64,000 nucleotides of DNA from Acanthochromis polyacanthus (GCF_021347895.1 NC_067120.1:26397361-26461360); one strand, 5' to 3'. Shown: positions 13,327 to 25,515, numbered from the stretch's first letter. Notes: generated by a model not told the origin, from the letters alone. Program-made: numbers and translations.

Positions 13327-15646
13327 ATTAAAGCTGCGAGCAGCGTTGAACGGGTCCTCGCATCCTTGCTGGTCGGCGACCCCAAGCATCTCCACCAGGC
13401 AATGCTACGACTGAGAGTGTATTTAGGCCCACGAATGTCACAAAGGCTGGATTCTGAGCACACAGGTCAAATTTCAGGCAGATTGGAGCATGTACAGGCT
13501 ATTTATGCAGCACTTTCTGTCCATCCACCAGGTGGCGCTATCTCTGTTACTGTATGTTGGTCTATGAAACTCATAAGGACCGGTCTCTGATCAAACATGT
13601 AAAGTTTGAGGCGGATTGCAGCGTGTACAGGGGATTTACACAAGACGTCCTGCTTCATGGCGTAACATTAAAGTTCAGTTGGCCGCCATGGCCATGCCCT
13701 TTGAGTTTTGTCAACAATTTTCGCAAATATGCAACCTGAAGGCGTTTCTTATATATTTTCCCAAATTCAGGTGTTTTGGAGTTATTGCCAGTGACAAATG
13801 AATTGTTGAAAATGACCAAAAACACCAAAAATCTGACATTTAATTCAAAATGGCTGACTTTCTGTTGTGTTTAGAGAATGACTCCAAGAGACTTTTTTGC
13901 TTGCACTGATGTGCTACATATGCATGCCAAATTTCATAGTCATAGGTGAAAGTCTGTGTGGAGGCTATTTTTTAAATTCTTTTAGGGGGCGCTATGACAC
14001 ATACTGTGGATGTATTTTGGCCTGTAAATGTGATCAGGACAGGACTGTGTTTAATCATGTGAGGTCTGAGGTAGATTGGAGCATGCAGAGGATAGTTAGG
14101 TAGCACTTGATGTTTCATGGCGAACCATCAAAATTCTGGAGGTCGCCATGTCCACACCCTTTGACTCTGCAAGAATCCTTTGATAACTTTTGATCATAAC
14201 ATCGTGTTGTATATCCTGGCAAAATTTCAGCTCTCTAGACCTTAACCCCGAGGAGGAGTTCGCTCTCAAAAATGAAAAAAATACAAAAATTTTATCCACT
14301 TAATTCAAAATGGCGGACTTCCTGTTGAGTTTAGGGGATGGCTCCAAGAGGCTTTTTTGTGTGTCCTGGTGTGCTCTATAGGCCTCCCAAATTTTGTGGA
14401 TGTTGGTGAAACATGCTGCGGGGGCTGTTTATTAAACATACTGCAGGGGGCGCTATAGCACATGCCCTGCAGAGATGTTTACAGTGTTATTCCTTGAGAC
14501 GACTGTGATGTGTGTGTAAATTTTGGTGAGCTGTTGAACATTCTAAGCCTGTCAAAAAGTACTTTGTTTGTCACAAAAACAACGCGTTGCCACGGCAACA
14601 GCATTTCATCAAATATCAAAATCTTCACACTGTGGTATTGTCTGGGGGTGAAGAATCAGCTGACCAATTTTCAGAATGATATGACAAAGTTTGTAGCAAT
14701 GGTGTGTGCAAATGTAATTTCTAAACTTCTTGTTACCAATAGGTGGCGCTACGACTTTTCCTAAATTTTTGAGTGTGGATGTCCTCAGAGTGGGCCTGGT
14801 GTCCAGCACATGAAGTTTGGGGAAGATAGGATGAGGATTTGCTGAGATATGAACATTTTAGTCGTCATGGCGAGACATCAAAATTCGCCGTGCCGCCACA
14901 GACACGCCTTTTGATGACACGTCACCATTTTCACTGTGAATCATCATCAACATGTTCAGGTTTATGTCACCACATTTGAGGTGAATCTGAGCAGGAGACA
15001 AAGAATAATACATCAAAGTGTAAAAAATGACATTTTCTGTTGCCAGCAGGTGGCGCTCTGACTATGAATGGATTTCATCATATGGATGTGATCAGGGCAG
15101 GAATCTGATCATACATATAAAGTTTCAGGCAGATTGGAGCATGTTCAAGGCATTTACACAACACTTGAAATTTCATGGCGAAGGATCAAAATTCCACAGA
15201 CCGCCACGGACACGCCCTTTGACTTTGGCAAAAGATTTTGATAACTTTTGCTCATTAAGGCCTCCTGTATGTACCGGTTGAATTTGAGGTGAATTGGAGT
15301 TTCCCCCTGGGAGGAGTTCGCTCTAGAAAAAAATGAAAAATGGGCAAAATCTGGAATTCAACGCAAAATAGCTCACTTCCTGTTGGGTTTGGAATATGGC
15401 TGTCACTGACTTTTTTGTTCAGTCTGATGTGCTGCATATGTGTACCAAATTTGGTAGCTGTAGGTGAAACATGATGGGCGTGGGAAAGTGTAGGGGGCGC
15501 TATGGAGCCATTTTGCCACACACCTCCACATGCCCTAAAAAATATGAAATTTTTCGCCAGTTCTGATGTGTGTGCAAATTTTCATGACTTTTCGAGCATG
15601 TTCAGGCCCTCAAAAATGCAGTTGTTTTGGCAGAATAATAATAATA
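13326..15646 (+). repeat. Array unit 6 (b, B), last full unit
   Basis: Boxes at about 13530, 13985, 14446, 14740, 15046 and 15493. The first half is type b (as unit 3) and the second half type B (as units 0 and 4). It is followed by the cluster of cloverleaf modules. Confidence 0.85.
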
Positions 15647-16490
15647 AAAAACCCTAAGGTTCCAATAGGGTCCTTCGGCACCGTTGGTGCTCGGACCCTA
15701 ATAATAATAATAAACCGTAGGGTTTCAATAGGGTCCTACGGCACCGTTGGTGCCTTGGACAGCCGGTGCCCTTGCACCGCCTGTCCTCGGCACCTCGGTG
15801 CTCGGACCCTAATAATAAACCGTAGGGTTTCAATAGGGTCCTACGGCACCGTTGGTGCCTTGGACAGCCGGTGCCCTTGCACCGCCTGTCCTCGGCACCT
15901 CGGTGCTCGGACCCTAATAAAAAACCCTAAGGTTCCAATAGGGTCCTTCGGCACCGTTGGTGCCTTGGACAGTCGGTGCCCTTGCACCGCCTGTCCTCGG
16001 CACCTCGGTGCTCGGACCCTAATAAAAAAACCCTAAGGTTACAATAGGGTCCTTCGGCACCGTTGGTGCCTTGGACAGTCGGTGCCCTTGCACCGCCTGT
16101 CCTCGGCACCTCGGTGCTCGGACCCTAATAAACCGTAGGGTTCCAATAGGGTCCTACGGCACCGTTGGTGCCTTGGACAGCCGGTGCCCTTGTACCGCCT
16201 GTCCTCGGCACCTCGGTGCTCGGACCCTAATAATAATAAAATAATAAAGAAAAATAAAAAACCCTAAGGTTCCAATAGGGTCCTAGGCACCGCTGGTGCC
16301 TTGGACAGCCGGTGCCCTTGTACCGCCTGTCCTCGGCACCTCGGTGCTCGGACCCTAATAATAATAAAATAATAAAGAACAATAAAAAACCCTAAGGTTC
16401 CAATAGGGTCCTAGGCACCGCTGGTGCCTTGGCCAGTCGGTGCCCTTGCACCGCCTGTCCTCGGCACCCTCGGTGCTCGGACCCTAATAA
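15647..16490 (+). repeat. Cluster of cloverleaf modules (one short, seven full)
   Basis: Closing-stem-to-closing-stem positions: 15666-15700 (short), 15729-15811, 15834-15916, 15939-16021, 16045-16127, 16147-16229, 16276-16357 and 16404-16486. Each full module is 82-83 nt. In 15939-16021 an 8-bp stem tagggtcc / ggacccta encloses arm 1 (ggcacc, loop gtt, ggtgcc), arm 2 (ggacag / ctgtcc continued by cggtgc / gcaccg with loop cctt) and arm 3 (gcac, loop ctcg, gtgc). Modules are joined by TAA-rich linkers and a leader reading ccctaaggttccaa or ccgtagggttccaa. The fold is tRNA-sized but has no A or B box, so it is not a tRNA. Confidence 0.9.
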
Positions 16491-16841
16491 TAATAAGAAA
16501 CCGAGCAAATACAATAGGGTCTCGCCAGCTCCGCTGGCCAGCTCCGCTGGCCAGCTCCGCTGGCTCGGTCCCTAATAATAATAAGAAACCGAGCAAATAC
16601 AATAGGGTCCGCTGGCCTGCTTCGCTGGCTCGGTCCCTAATAATAATAATAATAATAAGAAGAAGAAGAAGAAGAAACCGAGCAAATACAATAGGGTCTC
16701 GCCAGCTCCGCTGGCCAGCTCCGCTGGCCTGCTCCGCTGGCCTGCTTCGCTGGCTCGGTCCCTAATAATAATAATAATAATAATAATAAACGAAGCAAAT
16801 ACAATAGGGACTCGCCTGCTCCGCTGCTGGCTCGGTCCCTA
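16491..16841 (+). repeat. Second class of hairpin modules in the same cluster
   Basis: Four modules at 16515-16574, 16603-16639, 16692-16764 and 16805-16841. They keep the taggg / cccta closing stem and TAA linkers, but the inside consists of one to several ccagctccgctgg-type hairpins (stem ccagc/gctgg, loop tcc) in tandem. The leader is gaaaccgagcaaatacaa. A GAA run (about 16659-16675) and long TAA runs separate them. Confidence 0.85.
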
Positions 16842-18160
16842 ATTAAAGCTGCAAGCAGCATTGGGCGGGACCTCGCCCTGCCCCCCCGCACGGTCGGCAA
16901 GCAAGTGCCATCCGTGACCGAAGATGAAAGCCAGAGGAGTTCCTCTGCCGGAATATTTACGGTTTCAGAGGAGATAATTTTTAAAGGGTTTGCATATTTG
17001 AGGTTATAGCGCCCCCTAGATTGAAGGTAGCTGAAATGCCTCGACACGTTTTCTTAGAGCTCGAGCAGACGAACGCGTGAGTGGTGGTTGCATGTCTCTA
17101 CGACATTCCTGTGTGAAGAGCTGAGGCCATTTGTGATTTTTTCAGTATTTGTTTCCCTTGGTGGCGCAATAAAGTTTTTCCAGATTCTTTTCAGAATATT
17201 GAAATTTTCAGGAGACTGCACCTGTGTACCAAATTTCAGCAAAATCCATGAACGTTTAGGGGTTGAAATTGAAGCAAAACATGGTTTCAGGTGAAGATAA
17301 ACTTTGACAGCTTATAAAAAAAACTAGAGCAGTTACTGTGTTTCTTTTGATAACTTTTGCTTGGATGAATATTCACTATAATCTGTCCAAATATGAAGCC
17401 GAAATATTGTACGGTTTCGGAGGAGATAATGTTTAAAGAGTTTTCATATTTTGGGTCATAGCGTCCCCTCGGTATAAGATAGCTCAAATCCGTCTTTAGG
17501 CTTTCGGAGAGCACGAGCAGACGAATGCGTTAGTGGTGGTTGCATGTCTCCACGACATTCCTGTGCGCAGAGCTGAGGTTTTTTGTGATTTATACAGTTT
17601 TTTTGTGTCCCTAGGTGGCGCCATAGAGTTTTTCCAGAATTTGTTTTCAGAATATTGAAATTTTCAGCAGACCGGACCTGCGTACCAAATTTCAGCAAAA
17701 TACATGCACGTTTAGGGGGTCAAATTAAGCGGAACATGGTTTCAGATGAAGACAAACTTTGACAGCTTATAAAAGAAAAACTAAACAAGTTAGCCTTTTT
17801 CTTTTGATAACTTTTGTTTGGCCGGATATTCACTATAATCTGTCCAAACATGAAGCTGGAATATTGAACGGTGTCGGAGGAGATAATCTTTGAAAGGTTT
17901 TCATATTTTGGGTTATAGCGCCCCCTAGATTGACGATAGCGGAAATCGTTCGGACAGGTTTTCGTAGAGCTCGAGCGGGCGAACGTGCGTGCAAAATTTC
18001 ATATAAAGTTATGCACGTTTAGGGGGTCAAATTGAAGCGAAACATGGTTTCAGGTGAAGACAAAATTTGTTAGCTTATAAAAGAAAAACTAGACAAGTTA
18101 GCCTTTTTCTTTTGATAACTTTTGTTTGGCTGGATATTCACTATAATCTGTGCAAATATG
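16842..18160 (+). repeat. Related array with ~455-bp period
   Basis: Begins with AATTAAAGCTGCAAGCAGCATTGGGCGGGACCTCG, a diverged form of the 2.3-kb unit start (given here as the box plus its continuation at 16842-16876). Boxes alternate in orientation: GCGCCCCCT-like at about 17010, 17462 and 17919 (spacing ~455) and GGTGGCGC-like at 17159 and 17613 (spacing 454). Shared phrases are GAGCTCGAGC, TTTCAGCAAAAT, CACGTTTAGGGGGTCAAAT and TTTTGATAACTTTTG. No coding potential is seen. Confidence 0.75.
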
Positions 18161-18553
18161 AAGCCGAAATTCACATGAGTGATGAGTATGATGAGTTTCA
18201 TAGACCAATCACATCTATATCACTTTCGTCAAAGTATTCTGTGGTCTTCTGTGATTTGTGGCATGGCGTGTTTTGTCTCATTGATATATCAATTTTGCAT
18301 TTTCAGAATCAATAAGTGGTACAATGTTTTTTTTCCCACAAGTTTTATATAAGACTCTAAATTTGCTGTTTCATCAACAAATTCTCACCGATTTGATTTT
18401 TTCCACAGACCATAATGCTCCCATAGCCTAGCCATCTCTTGCTAAAAAAATATATTTGTCAGCATCGATATGATGCCAGTCGAATAGCCCCCACCAGGGC
18501 TATTGAGATAAGATTTTTCATCTGAATAAAATGATATTTTCCTATTCATCTCT
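18161..18553. other. No recognised feature
   Basis: AT-rich sequence between the ~455-bp array and the inverted repeat. I see no ORF of interest and no terminal repeats. Confidence 0.4.
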
Positions 18554-19342
18554 ATCCAAAGTTGTTTAAATCAATCCACTGGACTTTAGGAAAGTTCCTT
18601 ATAGATGTTTTGCCTCTCATCCAAGAGGCTTCTTCAGTTCTGGTGGTGGTTGGTGTTGCCTCAGCTTTTAACCTCTGTGAGTTGTGGTCAGTGCTCTTCA
18701 TATTCCAGTGACCACTGCCAAGACCCGTCTAGCTCCTCAACGATGGTCATGGGAGTATTGATGGGGGTCGTTGAAATGTGAATTTCACAGATGTCACTAA
18801 GCCCTCATATGCTAATGGTGGTCATTAGCATGAGCCACTTCACATGAGTCAATCTGCTGAGTAGTTCATTTGGGGAGTTTTGAAAGGACCTGACTGTAAA
18901 TCAGTGAAAGATGATGTCACAGACCACTCCCCTGTTCAAAGATGGTTTCTCTACTTTGACATGGATGGCTTCTTTTACTCCTCTCTCAAACCATCTGTCC
19001 TCCCTGTCCAAAATCTGAACGTTGGTGTTCTGAAATGAGTGTTCCTCTTCCTTAAGGTGAAGGAAGACTGCCGAATCCTGTCCTGAGGAATTCTCTACTG
19101 TGTTAACCCATGCGCTTGCTAAGTGGCCAGCCACTGTTCAGATTTTGGACAGGGAGGACCGATAGTTTGAGAGAGGAGCGAAAGAAGCAATCCATGTCAA
19201 AGTTGAGAAACCGTCTCTGAATGGGGGAGATTAAAAGTTGAGGCAACACCAACCACCACCAGAACTGAAGAACCTCTTGGATGAGAAGTGAAACGTCTAA
19301 AAGGAACTTTCTTATAGTCCAGTGGATTGAACAACTTTGGAT
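18554..19342. mobile_element. Head-to-head inverted repeat with retroelement fragment
   Basis: The left arm (18554-18680) and right arm (about 19225-19342) are inverted copies: the atccaaagttgtt, ccactggac, catccaagaggcttcttcag and ttctggtggtggttggtg blocks on the left reappear reversed on the right. Further in, 18941-19020 is matched in inverse by 19137-19216 with only a few changes. So one fragment exists twice, facing itself, with about 115 bp between. A third copy of the outer arm is at 39573-39713. Confidence 0.8.
18901..19134 (-). pseudogene. Fragment of a GIY-YIG-type retroelement endonuclease
   Basis: A 77-residue reading frame contains HLKEEEHSF, ILDREDRWFERGVKEAIHV and KPSLNRG. This string is familiar from multicopy teleost retroelement proteins with a GIY-YIG endonuclease, probably Penelope-like; that assignment is from memory and inference. 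The usual protein is several hundred residues, so this is a short piece without reverse transcriptase. The inverse copy at 19137-19230 keeps the same reading on the plus strand (DRE, FERG, KEAIHV, KPSLN). Confidence 0.55.
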
Positions 19343-20633
19343 GATCATGACCTGGATGAATGAGAACCTACACAGACATCTATTCATCTCTGTAAATTAA
19401 ATTTTAAATTAATTTTTTTCTGCCTATTCAATACTTGAAATTTTATGCTTGGCCATTAAAGGAGGTTCCCCACACATTTTGATGTATTTTAACCCTTTGA
19501 TGGTCAAAAATCTTTGAATAGACCTTGCGCTGTAATCAATGCCTAACTGAGTTTTTATTTTCATTGCAGTGGTCGATTTTTCCTGAGCAAGATCAACAAT
19601 GTTTTTAATATGTCTTTCTCCAATTTTATTTGGTCTACCTGTGAGTATTAAATTATTATAACTTTCTTTTTTTTTATTTTACAAATGACTAAAAACAGAC
19701 TTTTATCTTCATATTTGCTTGCTTATTTGTTGATAAGTGGAATTTAATTTACATGTTGAATAATCACAGGATTTTCTTCTTTGGACAAGGTTTATCCTCT
19801 TCCGATGGCAAAAATTATACCGCTCCCCCTTTCAGTGCTCTTTTTTTCTTTTTATTCTTGTTTGTTTGTGCACTCTATGTACGTTCACTTCGGCATACAA
19901 CCAATACACCCGCCAAGACTTTGTGGACATTGACTATCGACACAAGATAGCTGTTTCCAGAGACTTTCATCATAAAGATCCCAGACGAGATAGCGAGACT
20001 GCTTTCTGCTCCCTTCTTTTGAGGTGGAAACTTTAATGCAATGAACCAACGTCCAAGAAACCCAGTATTCCATTCATGGATTGTCATTGGGCTTGCAGTT
20101 CACCGAGAGTTAAATCTCTGTCCAACAAAGCAATAGTGTGATGGATTGGAATATCTGTAATACCAGCTGGATTACATTTCAAATTTTGATTATTGAATTG
20201 TGATAATTGAAGGCATCCAGTTTATTTCAGGATTCATTCTGATTTAATTAATGTTTGTCAATTGCTGCAGTCTGAGTACAGTAATTGTCATTCCGTTATG
20301 CTTTATGTCTAAGATACTTTTGTAACAGCAGTTACCGGAGGGCTCCAGCAGGGGAAGTTTCAATATTGTCATGAACTCTGCGGCGGGGGGATTCCCTGTG
20401 CTCTGATTCCTTGAAGCAGAGATTCTGTGGTCAGCTGGGCTGATTTTGTGTTTCTTTTAGCTATCTTTAATCATCTTGATGTCTGCCCACTCAGTTTTAG
20501 CTCCACTGGGGCCATTCAAAGTTTGGGGTGGTCTCTGTCTCCCTCTAGTGTGGGGTAGGTTTGACTTTAGTGTGTAGTGCAGTGGTGCTGTGTGCAGTGT
20601 GTTTTTATAACAGTCTTGTGTGCCCACGAGGCT
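19343..20633. other. No recognised feature
   Basis: About 1.3 kb with short T and TA-rich stretches. None of the short ORFs (60-70 residues) resembles a known domain. Confidence 0.4.
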
Positions 20634-20654
20634 GGGGGGGGGGGGGGGGGGGGG
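20634..20654 (+). repeat. Poly-G run (21 G)
   Basis: Uninterrupted run of 21 G followed by cacacggg. It can form a G-quadruplex and is a likely site of assembly error in length. Confidence 0.9.
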
Positions 20655-21978
<1,324 letters not shown>

Positions 21979-22178
21979 GCCGCTTATATAGCTCAATGGG
22001 TTAAGCAGGTGAATCATGTATAGAGGCTGGTCTCCGACGCAGCGGCTCAGGTTCGATTCCTGCACGTGGCCCTTTGCTGCATCTCTTTTCCCATTCTACT
22101 CCCCGTTTCCTGTCTCTCTTTCACTTCGTCTATCCAATAAAGCCAAGAAAAGGCCATAAAAATAAAATAAAATAAAAA
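21979..22178 (+). mobile_element. tRNA-derived SINE
   Basis: The 5' part is tRNA-like: an A box tagctcaatggg at 21989-22000 and a B box ggttcgattcc at 22050-22060, spaced about 60 bp apart as in Pol III internal promoters. It continues with a tRNA-unrelated body (cctttgctgcatctctttt, cctgtctctctttcac) and an AAAAT-repeat tail at about 22160-22178. The total length of ~200 bp fits a full-length fish SINE. I did not see a clear target duplication. Confidence 0.85.
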
Positions 22179-22208
22179 AAAGATTGTGCATGGCACAATT
22201 GAAAATTA

Positions 22209-22524
22209 ACTTTTTTTCTGTGAAGAACCTTGAGAGGGTAATTTAGTTATTATTTATTTCATAAATAATGTTATTATATATTTCTTGACTATTTTTTTCT
22301 GTGAAGAACCAAGAAAGGGTTATTTGGTTATTATTTATTTCACAAATAGTGTTATTTCCTGACATTTTTTTTTCTGTGAAGAACCTAGAGAGGGTAATTT
22401 GGTTATAATTTATTTCATAAATAGTGTTATTTATGTCATTAATAGTGTTATTTATTTCCTGACTTTTTTTTCTGTGAAAAAAATATTAATAACCCAGAAA
22501 GGGTTATTAATATTTGGTTATGTG
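22209..22524 (+). repeat. Minisatellite, ~80-90-bp unit, about four copies
   Basis: Four repeats begin with ttttttctgtgaagaacc or a close variant (about 22209, 22290, 22366, 22466), followed by agagggtaatttggttattatttatttc and ataaatagtgttattt. Unit lengths differ and the last copy is altered (ctgtgaaaaaaatattaataaccc). Confidence 0.8.
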
Positions 22525-24178
22525 TGGCTTTCTGGAAAACAATGTTTACGTTTAGGCACCCCTGCAATCGTCACACTTTTTCTGTTACAAACTGACCCCG
22601 GCCCCCCACCAGAGAAGGGAAAAGTTATGCGGCCCTCACAGGAAAAAGTTTGGGGACACCTGGCTTACAACATAAAACAGCACATTCTGAACAAATCATG
22701 TGACCAGCCTCAGTGTTTTCTGAGTCACTGCCTCATGAGAGTGATAAACCCATGGGGCGTAAACCAACAGCAGATAAACAGGAATTGTCATGGAACTACA
22801 ACAGTAATGATGCAGAACAAAAGTCACTTGAAACTGAAGAGTCTCAACAAGCATATAAAGAAGAAACGCCGCCGAAAATTAATGTATTGTTGACAATGAA
22901 ATTAGCAGGTAGATTTGAAATCAGCATCAGGGAGGGTCTGAGAGACACCACAGAGAGGGTCCTCCTTGTGTTAAATGGAAATGGGCAAATGTTAAGTGCA
23001 TGAAGTGGTGGTGACAGATGTAGTTGCCACTGGAGGAGCCCGTTAACAGCAATTAATCTGTCTCTTTGCAGTCAGTAAACAGCTTCTGCTGAAGGAGGCC
23101 ATGCTGGAACGCCAGAAACTATAAAGCTGACTGTTTGAACAGATGACACCTGAAACAAGGAGACAGATGTTCGAGTTTTTGGCAAGATTAAGCAATGTCT
23201 GTGGAATGAAGTTTGGGTTTATTTAGCCGTCTACAGTATGTGGGACATGCAGGAGGAGGACTGACTCAACATTAATGTCACGTTTCATTCTCTCTTTCAT
23301 CTAAGATGGGAGCCACTACAGCTATTACACAGCTTATAGAATAAATGCAGGGTTTGAAATGACATGCAGCACATTTTTTTCAGTTTGATTTAGAGTTAGC
23401 TGTTCAGTCACATTATATTGTATTGATGCAACATAAGTACTTTTGAAAAGATGATGGTGAGCATCTCCTGCTTACTCTAAAAATGACTATTTCATAAAAC
23501 GTTAAATTGAAAGTAGTTATTTGAAAATGGAAACATGAGCGGTTGTATCCAAAATGCCTGAACCATCAGTGATACTAAGTGAAATCCATTGTTGCTGCTG
23601 CATTTCATACATCTGTCAGTGTCAACTTTCAGCAATGGTAATTGACAACTATTTAGTAATTGGCTGAAGGCTGACTAATGGCAGCACAAATTGTTTTCAA
23701 TATCAGCATGATTACTGTTTTCAATTCATGTGACTGGTCTCTGTCTGAGCTCAAATTGTCTGTGGAGGCACACAGCTCTGCTTTATTATGAGCAAAGTGA
23801 TCCTGTTGAGTGGAAATGTGTTAAACGTGGATCATCACCATGCACTTCCCTGAGGCCTATCATTATCAACATGCTCTCTATCGGCATGTAAGAGCCCTGA
23901 GCTACCCAACAGTTATTCTGCCTTTCAGTGCTGTCAGACATCACTGTCTGTTACGCTTAGTGTTCTTAGTGGTGAAGATACAAAAACTGTAAAAGCAGTT
24001 TGCAAGCAATTAATGATTTTTTTTACTGGTGCAGTAATGCAACCACATCTTTAGATTTCAATATGTTGACAGAAAGATCAACCCACATTTGGTCCTCCAT
24101 TGAGTATTTGGGGCATCAGGATACATACTGTATATAGGCTTGAGTTGAAATGCACCAAATTGTGTGTTCATTATATAT
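22525..24178. other. No recognised gene
   Basis: A short phrase at 22555-22665 (ending gaaaaagtttggggacacctgg) resembles ends of DNA transposons common in fish, but I cannot find a partner end. ORFs at 22399-22893 and 22713-23003 overlap in different frames and have no domain I recognise. The rest, to 24178, is unremarkable AT-rich sequence. Confidence 0.35.
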
Positions 24179-24730
24179 TGTCAAGTGGGGCCTAGTTATT
24201 TGAGATCCCAGGAGCAACCACCACCTAAATAAAAGCTTTAAGCAAACCAATGAAAAGTTAAAATGAGAAACTATATAAGTTAACCACATGATTATGCTTA
24301 TGCTTGATGCAAGAATGATTTTAATAGGCTGATATATATTCTGGAAATGATGATTGCTATAGAAGAGAATGATTTAAAATAAGTTATTTGATCATGCTAA
24401 GAAAAATGATTTAAAGAAGTGATTCAGTGTAACTAAGTGAGTTTTGACTTGAAGTAATCTGTGCTGTTCTGAGCTGTGTGCAGGGCAAAAAGCAGAAGTC
24501 ACCATGACACTGCAGAAAGGAGGACATTGAGGAAGTTCTGTGGGCAAATATGGTCTTGGCAACATGTCTCAAGCAATGTGTGTGTGTTAACAACGGAAGG
24601 TGGATGCTGTGTACTTGCTGGAAAAACATGATTTCTGTATTACTGATGTATGTGATAACAAGTTGATTGCATGAGTTAGACGGTGTCAGGGGCGTACCTC
24701 GCCAGAGATGTGTGTATTAGAGGATGACAC

Positions 24731-24738
24731 TATAAAAG
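24731..24738 (+). promoter_or_regulatory. LTR TATA box
   Basis: tataaaag inside the LTR, followed about 30 bp on by a purine-rich start region (gagagagtcagagacac). Downstream, gagatgctgctcgccggagc is tandemly duplicated (24783-24830). Confidence 0.6.
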
Positions 24739-25515
24739 AGAGAGTCAGAGACACTGAATTCGGAGTTCTCCCCCGGAGGGGAGAGATGCTGCTCGCCGGA
24801 GCTGCAAGAGATGCTGCTCGCCGGAGCTGCCGGAGAGCATTGCCAAAGTTCTGAAGAGTCGACACCGGACTCTTTTGCCCAAGAAACGTGAAGGCAACGC
24901 GGGACTTAGGCTCCAGAGATCGCTGAGAACATCGTTGGAAGCAAAGTTGTTCTAACTTTGTTCAACAAGCGAAGACCACACTCTGCCAGACGGAGAGTCC
25001 TGAGAGGTCTGCAGTTGTCCAAAGAGATGAAGAGAGGCAAGCACCCATGGCATCCAGAGAGGCACAGGAGGCAGCAGCAGAGGGCTGCTCCACTCCAGGG
25101 GCTGGAGGACCCAGTGACCCACCACAGCCTGATGAGACGGGAGCTTTCCACCACCACCATCCAACTGAGAAGACAGCTGAGACGCCCGCACTTGTGTTCC
25201 AGCTGCTACTAAAGATAACTGCCAGACCAACGATTGGCTATCGGGACCTCTCCACTCCCCCTGCCTAGGAAGAACACCCTCCGCCCACAAAGAAGACTTC
25301 GTACCGAGTCTACTGGTCGATAGATTGGCTCAACCAGATGCAGGTCAAGACCGGGCGTGGCAGCTAAGGCCTGGCTGTCCGCTCTCTCTCCTAAATTTAA
25401 TAATTAGAGAAGATTCGTAGGTACGCTCAGCTTAGTTTAGTTTAGTTAGAAATAATCAGAAATAATTAAATTGTTTAATCATGAATTAATGCTGTGCCCC
25501 TGCTAATAATTGCTT

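Larger units (their letters stand above)
620..15646 (+). repeat. Tandem array of a 2.32-kb unit (6 full copies plus 1 partial)
   Basis: Full units begin at an AATTAAAGCTGC box at 1550, 3986, 6308, 8637, 10952 and 13326 and end in a TAA run. Unit lengths are about 2315-2336 bp. Each unit carries six short GC-rich boxes, GGTGGCGCTATGAC-like (V) or GGGGGCGCTATGG-like (G), in the order V-G-G-V-V-G, embedded in AT-rich spacers. Recurrent phrases include TTTCATGGCGAA, CACTTCCTGTTGGGTTTAG and GAGGAGTTCGCTCTC. ORFs of 60-136 residues recur at the same place in each unit but never join into a protein, carry no domain I know and are broken by stops in every frame. I read the array as non-coding satellite-like DNA of a teleost repeat family I cannot name. 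Confidence 0.9.

Noticed and set aside
620..15646. Recurrent ORFs of 60-136 residues at equal places in each array unit, as a possible repeated gene
   Set aside because: They recur only because the DNA recurs. The frames are short, differ between units by stops and frameshifts, exist on both strands and show no known domain.
15939..16021. tRNA gene (cloverleaf of 83 nt)
   Set aside because: No A box or B box, no anticodon-like 7-nt loop and no CCA-adjacent acceptor logic. Only the shape resembles a tRNA.
15566..16036. 156-residue ORF over the cloverleaf modules
   Set aside because: It is a translation of palindromic tandem repeats and TAA linkers; the opposite strand is equally open. No protein is likely.
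15647..16841. CRISPR-like array
   Set aside because: Regular spacing of repeats suggested it, but the spacers are TAA-rich linkers and not unique sequence, and the context is a vertebrate genome.
24906..25290. Overlapping ORFs of 73-112 residues on both strands inside the LTR
   Set aside because: They lie in the R region of a solo LTR, overlap on both strands and have no recognised domain.
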